64,000 nucleotides of DNA, from positions 620,001-684,000 of the forward strand of contig NC_004572.3 of the NCBI RefSeq assembly GCF_000007485.1. Direction: 5' to 3'. The notes under the pieces were generated by a model that ran no database searches, had not been told where the DNA came from, and saw nothing but the letters and a program-made list of their open reading frames with translations. Positions 53,771-63,265 of the stretch are shown here, piece by piece (position 1 is the stretch's first letter; each line of letters opens with the position of its first letter). Position numbers and translations under genes: made by a program. Source of the stretch: Tropheryma whipplei str. Twist (GTDB lineage: Bacteria > Actinomycetota > Actinomycetes > Actinomycetales > Microbacteriaceae).

Positions 53771-54220
53771 TCATTCTAAGTTTGCGACTGCACCGTGGTC
53801 TTTTGGGATACGTAAGAGAAACCTAGAGATAACACCCGCGATAATTACAATCAACGAAGCAATGGCAGGTGGGATAAGTAAATAAAACTTTTCTGGAATA
53901 AAGCCCCCTCGCACAAAGTACAGTGCGGTTCCAGAGAAAAACCCAAAGAATAAGGATCCAGCCAAGATATAACTCCTTGCAAGAGCAAGAATCCTATAAG
54001 CAAAGGCTGGATTTATTGCCCTCTTGCCCTTTACGAGAACGAGTTTTATTCTAATCGCGAGAATAATTTGTATCAATGCAAGAGCCAAGCAAGCAAAAAC
54101 AAAAGTGTACGACGGGACAAACACACTGTATCCAAGTTCAGAAAGAACCTGGCTTGCTAGGGCAGCGATTACAGCACTAAAAACAATCAGTGCCGCGACG
54201 AGCGCTGCGGTTTTATTCAT
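53771..54220 (-). CDS. DUF3180 family membrane protein
   Basis: 149 residues from ATG 54220 (MNKTAALVAALIVFSAVIAA), four hydrophobic helices, and the C-terminal tail PKDHGAVANLE resembling the family's ending. DUF3180 genes follow folK in many actinobacteria (Rv3605c). The 8-bp overlap with the fol fusion supports the start. Function unknown. Confidence 0.8.
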   Translation of the reverse strand: MNKTAALVAALIVFSAVIAALASQVLSELGYSVFVPSYTFVFACLALALIQIILAIRIKLVLVKGKRAINPAFAYRILALARSYILAGSLFFGFFSGTALYFVRGGFIPEKFYLLIPPAIASLIVIIAGVISRFLLRIPKDHGAVANLE

Positions 54221-56510
54221 ATTTTCCGTGTGGCTCTGTTTTTCCGCGTGATTCTGTGTGTGACAATCCAGCATCAAAATCCTGTTCAGAATCATAATTC
54301 TGGCCCGCTGACGGAGTAACATACGCTTTATTATGCGCTGAACAATTGTTTAGTCTGGTAATAGAGTGCCTGAATAATTCATACCCGGAATCTCGAAGGG
54401 TAGCAACAGAGCTTATTTGATCCTCAGGAAGACCATGTATCAAGTCAGTAATTGGGCCATGTCCGGGGATATGCAGATCAGGATCTATACTCTCAAGTGG
54501 CAAAAGCGCAAAGGCTCTCTTACTGAGCCTTGGATGTGGAATACATAACCCGTGTTCAGTAATTTGAACCCCCTCCGCGAGCAGGATATCAAGGTCAATA
54601 TGCCGATTAACAAACCCATCCTGAGTGTGCGCCAAAGTTGACGAATGTAAAGGCTGTTGGATGCCTTGGCGTCCGGCACAAGGATAATGTAACTGGTTAG
54701 GATTATCGCTAGTTGAATCAGCCTGGTGGGCGTCTTGAGCGGAAGATAAACTGTGACGAGTTCTACTGTGACGAGTTCTTCCAAGCTTTTTCTCTATACA
54801 AAGCATTAAGGCAAGCAAATCCTGCATGGATAAAGCAGTATCGATTGCGATTGCAGTATTCAAAAATACCGGTAGAGATTCATCAAGACTCTCGCCAACA
54901 ACGGCGGTGGTTCGGAAAAGCCTGCCGAGTGAGACAAGTTCAATCATTGGATGATCTGCAATATCCTTGATCGCGCGCTGGACATTATCCAGGCAATTAC
55001 CTACATTTGCACCGATGCCTATATAGACCCTTGTTACACTTTCGGAACGCACTTTCCTAACCGTGCACGATAATTGAAGGCCTGTAAGATTTGTGTGTTC
55101 TTTAGCATAATCACCTCTGGTATCAGGTTTATGCATAGCATGACAGGCGGCTGTGTTACTTTGTTTCATATAAGCGAGCGGAGGGTTTGGCTTTGTTATG
55201 CTGAGGCTTACCCACTCAACCATTGGATCTAGGACGGCAATCTTTGCAAGGTGATCAGCGAGTGTCTCAATAAGATTCACAGATGATGCGGTGGCATATT
55301 GCACAAACTTTCCAGTCAATGAGTCATAGTCTAGGGTTGAGTCAATCTTGTCTTCTGGAAAATGTTTTAATTGAATATCTGCATCGATAATGAATTGCTG
55401 ACCGTAGTCCCGCTCAGAACGATACACCCCATGATATGCATACACGCGCAGACTTCTTATCTTTATAACGGGCGGGGCAATCATGTTGCGGACTTGACTC
55501 ACGCCACTTTTTAAAGAAGCTCCTGTTTCAGAATTGTTGGTGTGGTTACTGGAGGCAGTGGTGTCATCAGTGTTGCCTTGGCCGGGTATTGCGGTGTCTA
55601 TTCCGGTATTTGCCGCCCGTTTGTGGGCCTGATATACCGAGCCGTATTGCGCAAGCTGTAGAGTCCGCAGCGCCGTGTGAGCTGAGGCAACATCATGTAC
55701 ACGCACGCCCCATGCTCCACGTGTTATGGCAATAGCACTCAGTATCCCGCTTGGCAGATCGCGCGCAAGTATTTCGCGGTTATCCAACCCTCCAACATTC
55801 TTAGAATCTTTAGGAGAAAAATCATGCCCCTTAAATACTCGACTCAAAAACCTCTTGCGCGAAAGACCAATCAGCACGGGAAAGCCCAGCTTAACAAAGC
55901 AATCAAGGTTTCTGAACAACTGCCAATTATGGTCACTTGTTTTAGAAAAGCCAAAACCAGGATCAAGGATGATCTGGTCGCTCTTTACCCCAGCGGCAGT
56001 AATACGCTCGATATCAAACTTAAGCTCTCGAAGAACATCACTCACAACATCGTCGTAATGAGCAAGGCTATCCATAAACATGGAGTGCCCACGCCAATGC
56101 ATCGCGATGTATTTACAGCCTGCATCGGCTATCACTCTTAGCATGTCCGGGTCGGCTTTGCCCGCTGATACGTCATTTATAATGGCAACACCCATGCTAA
56201 GGCCCTCTTTTGCTGTGTCTGCATTCATGGTGTCAAGACTTACATGAATACCTTCGGATAGAAGTTCCCTAACTACGGGTAAAACCCTTTTTTTTTCTTC
56301 TTCCACGCTAATCCGCTCAGCACCCGGGCGTGTCGATTCACCCCCAACATCGATTATTGAAGCACCCTCAGCAAATAACTTTCTACCTTGGGTAATGGCA
56401 GCAGAGGGGTCTAAAAACAGTCCACCATCACTGAAAGAATCATCGGTTATATTCAGAATGCCCATTACATTAGGAGGTGGAAATGGGTCGGGAGTATAGC
56501 TCATGTTCAT
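54213..56510 (-). CDS. folP-folB-folK: Trifunctional dihydropteroate synthase-dihydroneopterin aldolase-HPPK fusion
   Basis: 765 residues carrying three folate enzymes in one chain. FolP (about 1-290): NITDDSFSDGGLFLDP, DVGGESTRPGAERIS, LDPGFGFSKTSDHNW, LIGLSRKRFLSRVF. A 55-residue Asn/Thr/Ser/Gly linker follows. FolB (about 347-445): YAYHGVYRSERDYGQQFIID and SLSITKPNPPLAY. FolK (about 497-700): YIGIGANVGNCLDNVQRAI, VVGESLDESLPVFLNTAIA, HIDLDILLAEGVQI, IPHPRLSKRAFALLPLESID. FolK carries about 40 inserted residues before HIDLDIL, partly from a 15-bp tandem duplication. No stop or frameshift interrupts the fusion. The C-terminal 60 residues are extra. Confidence 0.93.
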   Translation of the reverse strand: MNMSYTPDPFPPPNVMGILNITDDSFSDGGLFLDPSAAITQGRKLFAEGASIIDVGGESTRPGAERISVEEEKKRVLPVVRELLSEGIHVSLDTMNADTAKEGLSMGVAIINDVSAGKADPDMLRVIADAGCKYIAMHWRGHSMFMDSLAHYDDVVSDVLRELKFDIERITAAGVKSDQIILDPGFGFSKTSDHNWQLFRNLDCFVKLGFPVLIGLSRKRFLSRVFKGHDFSPKDSKNVGGLDNREILARDLPSGILSAIAITRGAWGVRVHDVASAHTALRTLQLAQYGSVYQAHKRAANTGIDTAIPGQGNTDDTTASSNHTNNSETGASLKSGVSQVRNMIAPPVIKIRSLRVYAYHGVYRSERDYGQQFIIDADIQLKHFPEDKIDSTLDYDSLTGKFVQYATASSVNLIETLADHLAKIAVLDPMVEWVSLSITKPNPPLAYMKQSNTAACHAMHKPDTRGDYAKEHTNLTGLQLSCTVRKVRSESVTRVYIGIGANVGNCLDNVQRAIKDIADHPMIELVSLGRLFRTTAVVGESLDESLPVFLNTAIAIDTALSMQDLLALMLCIEKKLGRTRHSRTRHSLSSAQDAHQADSTSDNPNQLHYPCAGRQGIQQPLHSSTLAHTQDGFVNRHIDLDILLAEGVQITEHGLCIPHPRLSKRAFALLPLESIDPDLHIPGHGPITDLIHGLPEDQISSVATLRDSGYELFRHSITRLNNCSAHNKAYVTPSAGQNYDSEQDFDAGLSHTESRGKTEPHGKYE
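54750..54779. repeat. 15-bp tandem duplication in the FolK insertion
   Basis: ACTGTGACGAGTTCT occurs twice head-to-tail, encoding RTRHS-RTRHS in the FolK domain. Confidence 0.9.
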
Positions 56511-56549
56511 CACAATACACGTTAACCCAAGCGAAATAGCAGGTACACG

Positions 56550-57095
56550 CTACCGGATTATTGTCATAAAAGAGATGATATCGGCATCTCCTATACCCCG
56601 ATGCGCGAAGGTCGTAACTTCTGTATTTCCAGCTTCATCCAAAATGCAGGTATGCCGGGCAGCAAGTGACACAAGAACGCGGCGCGCACAAAGGCCCGTA
56701 TAAATCGCATCAGCTATTTGATCTGTTACGCGCTCCTGAATGCTAAGGCGCCGCGCAGCACATCGCACCAGGGAAGTGAGATTACCTAGGCCTGCAAGAA
56801 ACTTCCCTGGTTCATACAGCAGATTCGCCGTGCCCACAAATGGTAATAAGTGATGTTCACAGATCGATCTGAATGGTATATCGCGCAAAATCACAATCCC
56901 CTTTTGTGTGTTGGGAATTAGGTCAACAAGGCAATCTGCTGGATTCGTTTCACTACCAGAGATAAGAGACTCAAGGCCAGAGGATGCAATAGAAGGAGTC
57001 TCCTTTAGCCTGCCTACGTCCTGCCCAAGCGCGGACAGCAAATTCGCCACCGCGGATTGCGCCGAACCACTCTCAAATCTACACAACTTCGTCAC
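56550..57095 (-). CDS. folE: GTP cyclohydrolase I-like protein with altered substrate residues
   Basis: 181 residues. Zinc ligands are kept: Cys and His in FRSICEHHLLPF and the later Cys in AARHTC. The Glu of SIQERVTDQIADA is present. The family's GLSKLxR, where Lys contacts the GTP triphosphate, is here GLGNLTSLVR; the CMxMRG motif is CILDEAGNTE without the Arg; GxAHxxY is GTANLLY. The start is GTG 57095. It lies between ftsH and the folPBK fusion, the actinobacterial order, which supports a folate role if still active. Confidence 0.85.
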   Translation of the reverse strand: MTKLCRFESGSAQSAVANLLSALGQDVGRLKETPSIASSGLESLISGSETNPADCLVDLIPNTQKGIVILRDIPFRSICEHHLLPFVGTANLLYEPGKFLAGLGNLTSLVRCAARRLSIQERVTDQIADAIYTGLCARRVLVSLAARHTCILDEAGNTEVTTFAHRGIGDADIISFMTIIR

Positions 57096-57108
57096 CGAAT
57101 GGCTGAAC

Positions 57109-59109
57109 TTATTCCTGAGTCTCCGAATCCTTCCTCGGGCGCCTTGCTGAAGGCAACCTACGTCTGTTGGAAGTTCTCTTTGGCGATTTTGCGGTCACTT
57201 CGGAATCGGGCCCCATCGCACTGTACTTTACGGGTGGTTTATTACTCGGCTCGCGATTAGGGGCGGACTGCCAAACATGACGCTCAGGCAATTTGCGAAC
57301 ACCTTTGAAAATCTCAGCAATTTCATCCTGATTCAGAGTTTCTTTCTCAAGAAGATTTAGGGCTAAATCGTCCAAGAGGTTTCTATTATTGCTTATCACT
57401 TCCCAAGCCTCGTCATGGGCATTCTGTATAAGCGCCCGAACCTGGACATCAATCCTTTCCGCAGTAACTTCAGAATAATCACGAGCGGTCATTTGACCTA
57501 CACCCATAAGCGTTTCGTTATGTGCGTTACCAAATTTCACTGCACCCAAATCTTTACTAAGACCAAATTCGGTTACCATCTTGCGGGCGATACTGGTTGC
57601 CTTCTCAATATCATTACTTGCACCTGTCGTGGGGTCATGAAAGACAAGCTCCTCTGCGGCGCGACCTCCCATTGCATATGCCAACTTGTCAAGTAATTCA
57701 TTGCGCGTAACTGAGTAGCGATCCTGGACCGGCATAACCATCGTGTAACCTAGGGCCCTGCTGCGCGGAAGAATAGTGACCTTCGTAACCGGATCCGAAT
57801 AACGCATAGCCGCGGCGGTCAAGGCGTGTCCAGCTTCGTGATAAGCCGTAACAAGCTTTTCGTGATCCGTCATAACCCTGCTGCGGCGTTGAGGCCCTGC
57901 CATAACCCGATCAACAGCCTCATCAAGCGCGCGGTCATCGATTATCTGGGCATTGCTCCTGGCTGTAAGAAGCGCAGCCTCATTTAAAACATTGGCAAGA
58001 TCTGCGCCTGTAAAGCCAGGGGTTTTACGAGCTAACACTTCAAGATCAACCGACTTACTAACAGGCTTCGTGCGTGCATGAACTTGAAGTATTTTTAGGC
58101 GACCCTGCAAATTTGGCGCATCAATTGCAACATGTCGGTCAAAACGACCGGGGCGCAATAGCGCAGAGTCGAGAACATCAGACCTGTTTGTTGCGGCAAT
58201 GAGTATTATGTTTGTTTTAACATCGAATCCATCCATCTCAACCAAAAGCTGATTGAGGGTCTGTTCGCGTTCATCATGACCACCACCAAAGCCTGACCCA
58301 CGGCGGCGACCCACGGCGTCAATTTCGTCTATAAATATTATCGAAGGAGAATTCTGCTTCGCTTGCTCAAACAAATCCCTGACGCGACTTGCACCAACAC
58401 CAACAAACATCTCAACAAAATCAGAACCGGAAATTGAGAAAAACGGGACGCCGGCCTCACCGGCAACTGCACGAGCCAAAAGGGTTTTTCCGGTCCCCGG
58501 AGGTCCGAACAGTAAAACCCCCTTTGGGATACGCGCACCGAGTTTGCGGTATTTATCAGGGTCGCTTAGAAAATCCTTTATCTCCTGAAGCTCCTCAACG
58601 GCTTCATCGGCGCCTGCAACATCTGTAAAACGCACCTTGGGCATTTCCTTGCTAACAAGACGTGAGCGCATCCTAGAAAACTGGGCAATCCCCCGGCCGC
58701 CGGCAGCTTGCGGACCTGCCATAAACCAGAGAAATAGTCCAATTGCAGCAATTGGCAATAGCATGCTGATAATAGACCCCCAGACACTGGGCGCTGGCAC
58801 TTCATCTGTAAAGCCATCCTTTATTTTTGCTTTGTTTACGGCATTTACGATCTCGGTAGCACGCTGACTGACATAATTGAACTGTACTTTTGTTCCGTGG
58901 TTCTTGTAGGGGGTCGCAAGCTCCAGATCAACCCTCTGATCTCTGTCAACTATCCTCACGGACACCAGGGAGTCGCTTTTTATCAGCTCTAACCCCTCTT
59001 CGGTGCGTATAGATTGATATGCATTTGTGAGAAACAGATTGACAGCGACCCAAACCCCCACAACAAGGAGCACGATATAGAGCACAGGGGATTTTGTTAT
59101 CTTCGACAA
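57109..59109 (-). CDS. ftsH: ATP-dependent zinc metalloprotease FtsH
   Basis: 666 residues: two N-terminal membrane helices (about 8-28 and 112-132), AAA domain with [40 protein letters not shown] and second-region-of-homology [12 protein letters not shown], then protease HEAGH in [16 protein letters not shown] and the third zinc ligand in [21 protein letters not shown] membrane-anchored hexameric quality-control protease. The C-terminal 50 residues are charged and probably disordered. Confidence 0.96.
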
Positions 59110-59111
59110 GA

Positions 59112-59615
59112 TTATTGCTCCAAAACGTACACTGACTTCAGATTACGATATTTCTCGGCGTAATCCATACCATAACCAATAACAAACTCATCTGGAATAT
59201 CAAAACCCAGGTATCTGACGTCAGTGCCCCTCGCATGGGGTTTGCGTAACAGAACACATGCCTCGATACTTGCAGGACGTCTCTCGCGCATCTTGGCCAA
59301 AAGCCACCCGAGAGTTAGACCACTATCAACTATATCCTCAATAATAAGGACATGCCTATCCCTTATGTCGGCGTCTAAATCATGGACAATCCGTATACTA
59401 CCGCTGCTAACAGTGTCATTTCCGTAGGATGATAATGTAACCCACTCTATTCTGAGATCACTGCTCAAAAGCCTGCTTAGATCAGCCATAAGCATAATCG
59501 AACCCTTTAAAACCCCGAGCAGAACAATCGAGGTTCCACGATAATCCTCGTCTATCTGCAAAGCGAGCTGTGCAAGTCTCCTATGGATTACTGCTTCTGA
59601 TAAAAGCGGCTTCAT
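59112..59615 (-). CDS. hpt: Hypoxanthine phosphoribosyltransferase
   Basis: 167 residues from ATG 59615, immediately after the tilS stop. PRPP-binding motif [37 protein letters not shown], and [20 protein letters not shown]. Salvages hypoxanthine and guanine. The tilS-hpt-ftsH order is widely conserved. Confidence 0.94.
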   Translation of the reverse strand: MKPLLSEAVIHRRLAQLALQIDEDYRGTSIVLLGVLKGSIMLMADLSRLLSSDLRIEWVTLSSYGNDTVSSGSIRIVHDLDADIRDRHVLIIEDIVDSGLTLGWLLAKMRERRPASIEACVLLRKPHARGTDVRYLGFDIPDEFVIGYGMDYAEKYRNLKSVYVLEQ

Positions 59616-59619
59616 ATGC

Positions 59620-60867
59620 TTACAGTTTACCGCGTAAGGTGTGCATGTAAATGTAATTACCAACCCTCTGTGCCGTAATTAACCGTGGCAGGTTTACATG
59701 CTTTATGTCACAAGATGAGCACAGTAGTCTCTCTATTTGACGGGTGTGTTTAAAACTCAAACTAACAGTAAAATACTGTAGGGCAGCAAGTCGTATAACC
59801 CTAAGTCGAATAGGTACTGGGGTTTTTTGAAGAGTATTAATCGGCAGCCTAATTGACCAATCTGATTCTTTAGACGCTATCTCATCGAGCAATTCATTTG
59901 ATAAATGATCAAGATATTCAGTATCCAATTGTGCCAACTTAGCGGTTCGCGATAGCGCGTATTTAACACCCGGTCCAATTTCATTTTCCAAAACCGGCAT
60001 AACATTGTGACGAATCCGAACACGCGAAAAACGCACATCCTCATTATGAGGATCATTCCAGTAATCGAGCCCATAGAACTCACAAATCTTACCTGTTTCA
60101 TGCCGGGTAATATCCAAAAATGGCCTTATAAACACGCCAAAGCGCGAATCTATATCTGCGTTTGTGAAGCGCGTTGCGGAACCCTCCACGCATTTACAAG
60201 ATGGGTGCGGAAAATAACTTCTGTTCTCATTGCGCGGTTCGGGAGGCGGTGGGTACGGGCGTGAGTCACATGAACACCGCTGTGTTGAGTCACATGAACA
60301 CCGCTGTGTATTGTGGGCATACACGGCGGTGACGGAATTACACGCCTTATTATTCATGTATCTGCAATCTTCCGGAGTGTACGATACAGCCTTCATACCT
60401 CGCAAACTTGACGGGCCCGAACCGCGCATGAGGCCGAGTAAAACCGTTTCTGCTTGATCATCGAGTGTATGGGCAAGGATAATCGCATAAGCTTTAGTTT
60501 CTTCAAGAGCATCATAAAAGGCAGCATAGCGTGCAATGCGGGCAGACGCCTCTGGCCCAGCAGATACTCTCGAGGGCGAGACTCTCTTTATCAGAATGGG
60601 ATTTAGTGCAAACTGCTCTGCCCGTATTCTGACTTCGTCAGCAATGCGTGCAGAATTCTCCTGCAAACCATGGTCTACCACAACGGCACCAACGCGTCCG
60701 TTCAGGCGCGGAATAACCCATGACGCGATTACCATAGCGGCCAGCGAGTCTCTCCCGCCAGAAAGAGCAATCAAAACGAGTTGATTATGCAAATCCGCTG
60801 GAAGGGTGTTTAGCATAGCGCGCCGTGCATTTGCAACTGCAGGAGTTATGCGGGGCCTGTGCAACAC
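59620..60867 (-). CDS. tilS: tRNA(Ile)-lysidine synthase with an internal low-complexity insertion
   Basis: 415 residues; adds lysine to C34 of the CAU anticodon tRNA-Ile. PP-loop LIALSGGRDSLAAMVIASW, VVDHGLQENSARIADEV, ILAHTLDDQAETVLLGLMRG, GVFIRPFLDITRHE and RVRIRHNVMPVLE. Between ETVLLGLMRGSG and the RPFLDI motif about 60 extra residues include a doubled TQRCSCDS encoded by a 24-bp tandem repeat. The start is GTG 60867; internal ATG 60813 is possible. Confidence 0.92.
   Translation of the reverse strand: MLHRPRITPAVANARRAMLNTLPADLHNQLVLIALSGGRDSLAAMVIASWVIPRLNGRVGAVVVDHGLQENSARIADEVRIRAEQFALNPILIKRVSPSRVSAGPEASARIARYAAFYDALEETKAYAIILAHTLDDQAETVLLGLMRGSGPSSLRGMKAVSYTPEDCRYMNNKACNSVTAVYAHNTQRCSCDSTQRCSCDSRPYPPPPEPRNENRSYFPHPSCKCVEGSATRFTNADIDSRFGVFIRPFLDITRHETGKICEFYGLDYWNDPHNEDVRFSRVRIRHNVMPVLENEIGPGVKYALSRTAKLAQLDTEYLDHLSNELLDEIASKESDWSIRLPINTLQKTPVPIRLRVIRLAALQYFTVSLSFKHTRQIERLLCSSCDIKHVNLPRLITAQRVGNYIYMHTLRGKL
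60262..60309. repeat. 24-bp tandem duplication inside tilS
   Basis: Two perfect head-to-tail copies (60262-60285 and 60286-60309; unit begins TGAGTCACATGAACACC). Eight codons each, so the frame is kept. Confidence 0.92.
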
Positions 60868-61027
60868 GGTACTTCAGTGTACCGTGTTGACATATGAGTG
60901 TATAGTACGGCTAGCAGTGGTAGAGAGGTCACGATATGCGGTATATGTAAGGGTGTCGGTATATGTAAGGGTAGCTGTGTGGGGTTTTAGGCCAGCACCT
61001 GCGTTGATATGTGTTTGTTGTGTGATA

Positions 61028-61739
61028 GTCACAGGTAACCAGTTGCGAACCGGGGGGTTACGTATACTCTATGTGTGTTACAGGTTGTGCAGTATAGGTT
61101 ACAGGTTACGCACCGGCGAGTTACCGGTTGCACGGTTATGTGCAACACGTGACGCACCATGAGTTACAGGTTGCGGGTGTGCGTATTACACGTAACACAG
61201 CAGGGGTTACCGGTTACACAACACAACGTTACAGGTTACGCAGGTAGTGATTACCACCCGCGCAGGTATGAGTTACATGTAACACAGGCAGGGGTTGCAG
61301 GTCATGCAGCTCATACGCCATAGGTTGCGCGGGGATAGGTAACAGGTTGCTCTGTGCCGAGTTACATGTAACCGGAAGCCTGGGGTAAGTTCCTCTTCTT
61401 GTCCATGATATAGATAACAGTCATGGGTGTGGGTTGTTTATTACAGCGTGTGTTACCAGTAACTCTGTTTAATGGGTAACCTGTTACGGATTGTAGGTGA
61501 CCACCCCGCACAACACAGCGTTACAAGTCGCGCAGGTGTGGGTTACAGGTAACACAGGCATGTGCAACACGTAACACAGCATTACATGTTATGCGCAGGT
61601 GAGTAACATGTTGTGCGCCAGCGGGTTACAGATTACGGGTGTGGGTATTACACGTAACACAACATAGGTAACCACGTAACACAACATTACGTTACAAGTC
61701 GCGCAGGTGTGAGTTACCAGTAACACACCGGGGGTTACA
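61028..61739. repeat. Degenerate array of GTTACnnGTAAC dyads, about 90-bp period
   Basis: Perfect GTTACnnGTAAC occurs at 61272, 61361, 61452, 61542 and 61713; close variants are at 61028, 61098, 61185 and 61647. Steps between successive sites from 61098 to 61542 are 87, 87, 89, 91 and 90 bp. Units share words such as GTTACAAGTCGCGCAGGTGTG (two copies, near 61510 and 61690, one base longer in context) and TAACACAGGCA. The whole region 60868-61741 contains no supported gene and is G+T-rich on the + strand. Confidence 0.85.
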
Positions 61740-61741
61740 GG

Positions 61742-61975
61742 TTAGACCTGAGAGATTAGTTGTGTCGTATGTTGATCCAGGAAGGAGTCTACGAGTCCGC
61801 CTGTGATATTGCCCTTGGTTACGATATTGCCTAGACCATTGCCTAGGACACCGAGTGGGTTACTCCAGAAGTATCTGGGTGATCGTATGGGAGCAGCTCT
61901 CTTAGATCTGTGATGCTTTGGGTCTGTGACTGTGGCATTTACAAACACATCCTTGATGCTTGAGACCATTAACAC
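61742..61975 (-). pseudogene. Short ORF, likely remnant of a larger surface-protein gene
   Basis: 77 codons from GTG 61975; the frame is open back to a TGA near 62022 (GIVGYPQSQVLMVSSIKDVF). It contains NATVTDPKHHRSKRAAPIRS, FWSNPLGVLGNGLGNIVTKG and ends LVDSFLDQHTTQLISQV. It looks coding but lacks signal peptide or domain. It abuts the dyad array. A C-terminal remnant of a WiSP-type surface protein is a guess. Confidence 0.35.
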
Positions 61976-62059
61976 TTGGGATTGTGGATACCCAACAATC
62001 CCACTTGCAGTGCTGAATAACAGTCAAGCGCTATTAAGTGGAAGAAGAGACGCAAATTG

Positions 62060-63265
62060 TCACACAACCATCTGGGTTAGCGGCATAATCGATACGGGCG
62101 AAAACCTTGAATGACTCGGATTGTATCCCAGCTGCATAAGCCACGAGCCAGCGGCGGCAATCATTGCACCATTATCGGTGCACAGCGCAATAGGTGGGAT
62201 CTTTACGTCCAAGCCGTGGATTTTCGCTCTTTCGCAAAGCATCTCTCTAATGCGATTATTTGCAGCTACCCCACCACCCATAACTATTAGATCCACATCA
62301 CTGGCCAAGGCAGCCGCTACAGTTTTTGCTGTCAAAACATCTGCAACGGCTTCCTGAAAACTTGCAGCAATATCTTCTATCTTGGGTATCGAATGGGCTG
62401 GATTACTCTTTATTCTTTCAACAACCCTACCAACCGCGGTTTTCAACCCTGAAAAAGAAAAACTATACCTGTTGTGTTCTTCAAAATGCGTCAACAGCGC
62501 CCTTGGAAACTCCACGGCATTGGGGTTACCCGAACTGGCAAGCATCTCAATCGCAGGACCTCCGGGATACTGAAGGCCCATAAGTCTTGCGATTTTGTCA
62601 AACGCCTCACCGGCTGCATCATCCAGTGTCTCACCTAAAAGCGATATCTTATTGTTATGTATTTTCAACAGACAGGAATGCCCACCTGATGCAAGCAAAA
62701 CAACTGAATCTCTGACATGCATATACTTACAAACATCTCGTAAAACACGCCGGGGAGGTGTATAGACACACAGGTTTGAATGTCTGTTTACCTGCGTTGT
62801 ATGCGTATGTGAGTGTGTCGAACTGGCGTCATTCTCAATTCCATTAGATCCGATACTGTCCCTGCGGTGAATAACACCAAGGCCATCATTAGTGTAATCA
62901 TCCAGAAAAGCCGATACGGCATGTCCAACAAGATGATTTACACCATAAACAGGCGTCCCCGTAGATAATCCCAAAGCCTTGGCCGCAGAAACGCCAACAG
63001 AAAGACTGGTAACAAGTCCAGGGCCTGCGGTAACAGCTATACCATCAATATCTTTAATACAGAGCTGTGCCGTCTCAAGCGCCAATTCAAGCAAATTTGG
63101 CAAATACTCAAGATGCGCCCGAGCAGCTATTTCGGGGATAACACCGCCAAAAGGTTTATGGCGTAAGCTTGATGAGGCAACCTCATTTGCAAGAACAGTT
63201 GAACCAGACACTATGCCAACACCTGTTTCATCGCAAGATGTTTCGATTCCGAGGATAATAGACAC
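62060..63265 (-). CDS. tsaD: tRNA N6-threonylcarbamoyladenosine transferase TsaD with an insertion
   Basis: 401 residues: IILGIETSCDETGVGIVSG, metal-binding GVNHLVGHAVSAFLDD, VVLLASGGHSCLLKIHNNK, QYPGGPAIEMLASSGNP, FSFSGLKTAVGRVVERIKSN, LIVMGGGVAANNRIREML. About 55 residues are inserted between AVSAFLDD and VVLLASGGHS (NDASSTHSHTHTTQVNRHSN and more). The start overlaps the tsaB-rimI stop by one base. Completes the t6A pathway with the adjacent TsaB part. Confidence 0.94.
   Translation of the reverse strand: MSIILGIETSCDETGVGIVSGSTVLANEVASSSLRHKPFGGVIPEIAARAHLEYLPNLLELALETAQLCIKDIDGIAVTAGPGLVTSLSVGVSAAKALGLSTGTPVYGVNHLVGHAVSAFLDDYTNDGLGVIHRRDSIGSNGIENDASSTHSHTHTTQVNRHSNLCVYTPPRRVLRDVCKYMHVRDSVVLLASGGHSCLLKIHNNKISLLGETLDDAAGEAFDKIARLMGLQYPGGPAIEMLASSGNPNAVEFPRALLTHFEEHNRYSFSFSGLKTAVGRVVERIKSNPAHSIPKIEDIAASFQEAVADVLTAKTVAAALASDVDLIVMGGGVAANNRIREMLCERAKIHGLDVKIPPIALCTDNGAMIAAAGSWLMQLGYNPSHSRFSPVSIMPLTQMVV

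Noticed and set aside
60868-61741. Possible CRISPR array
   Set aside because: The recurring unit is a short dyad in degenerate sequence; there are no constant repeats with unique spacers and no cas genes.
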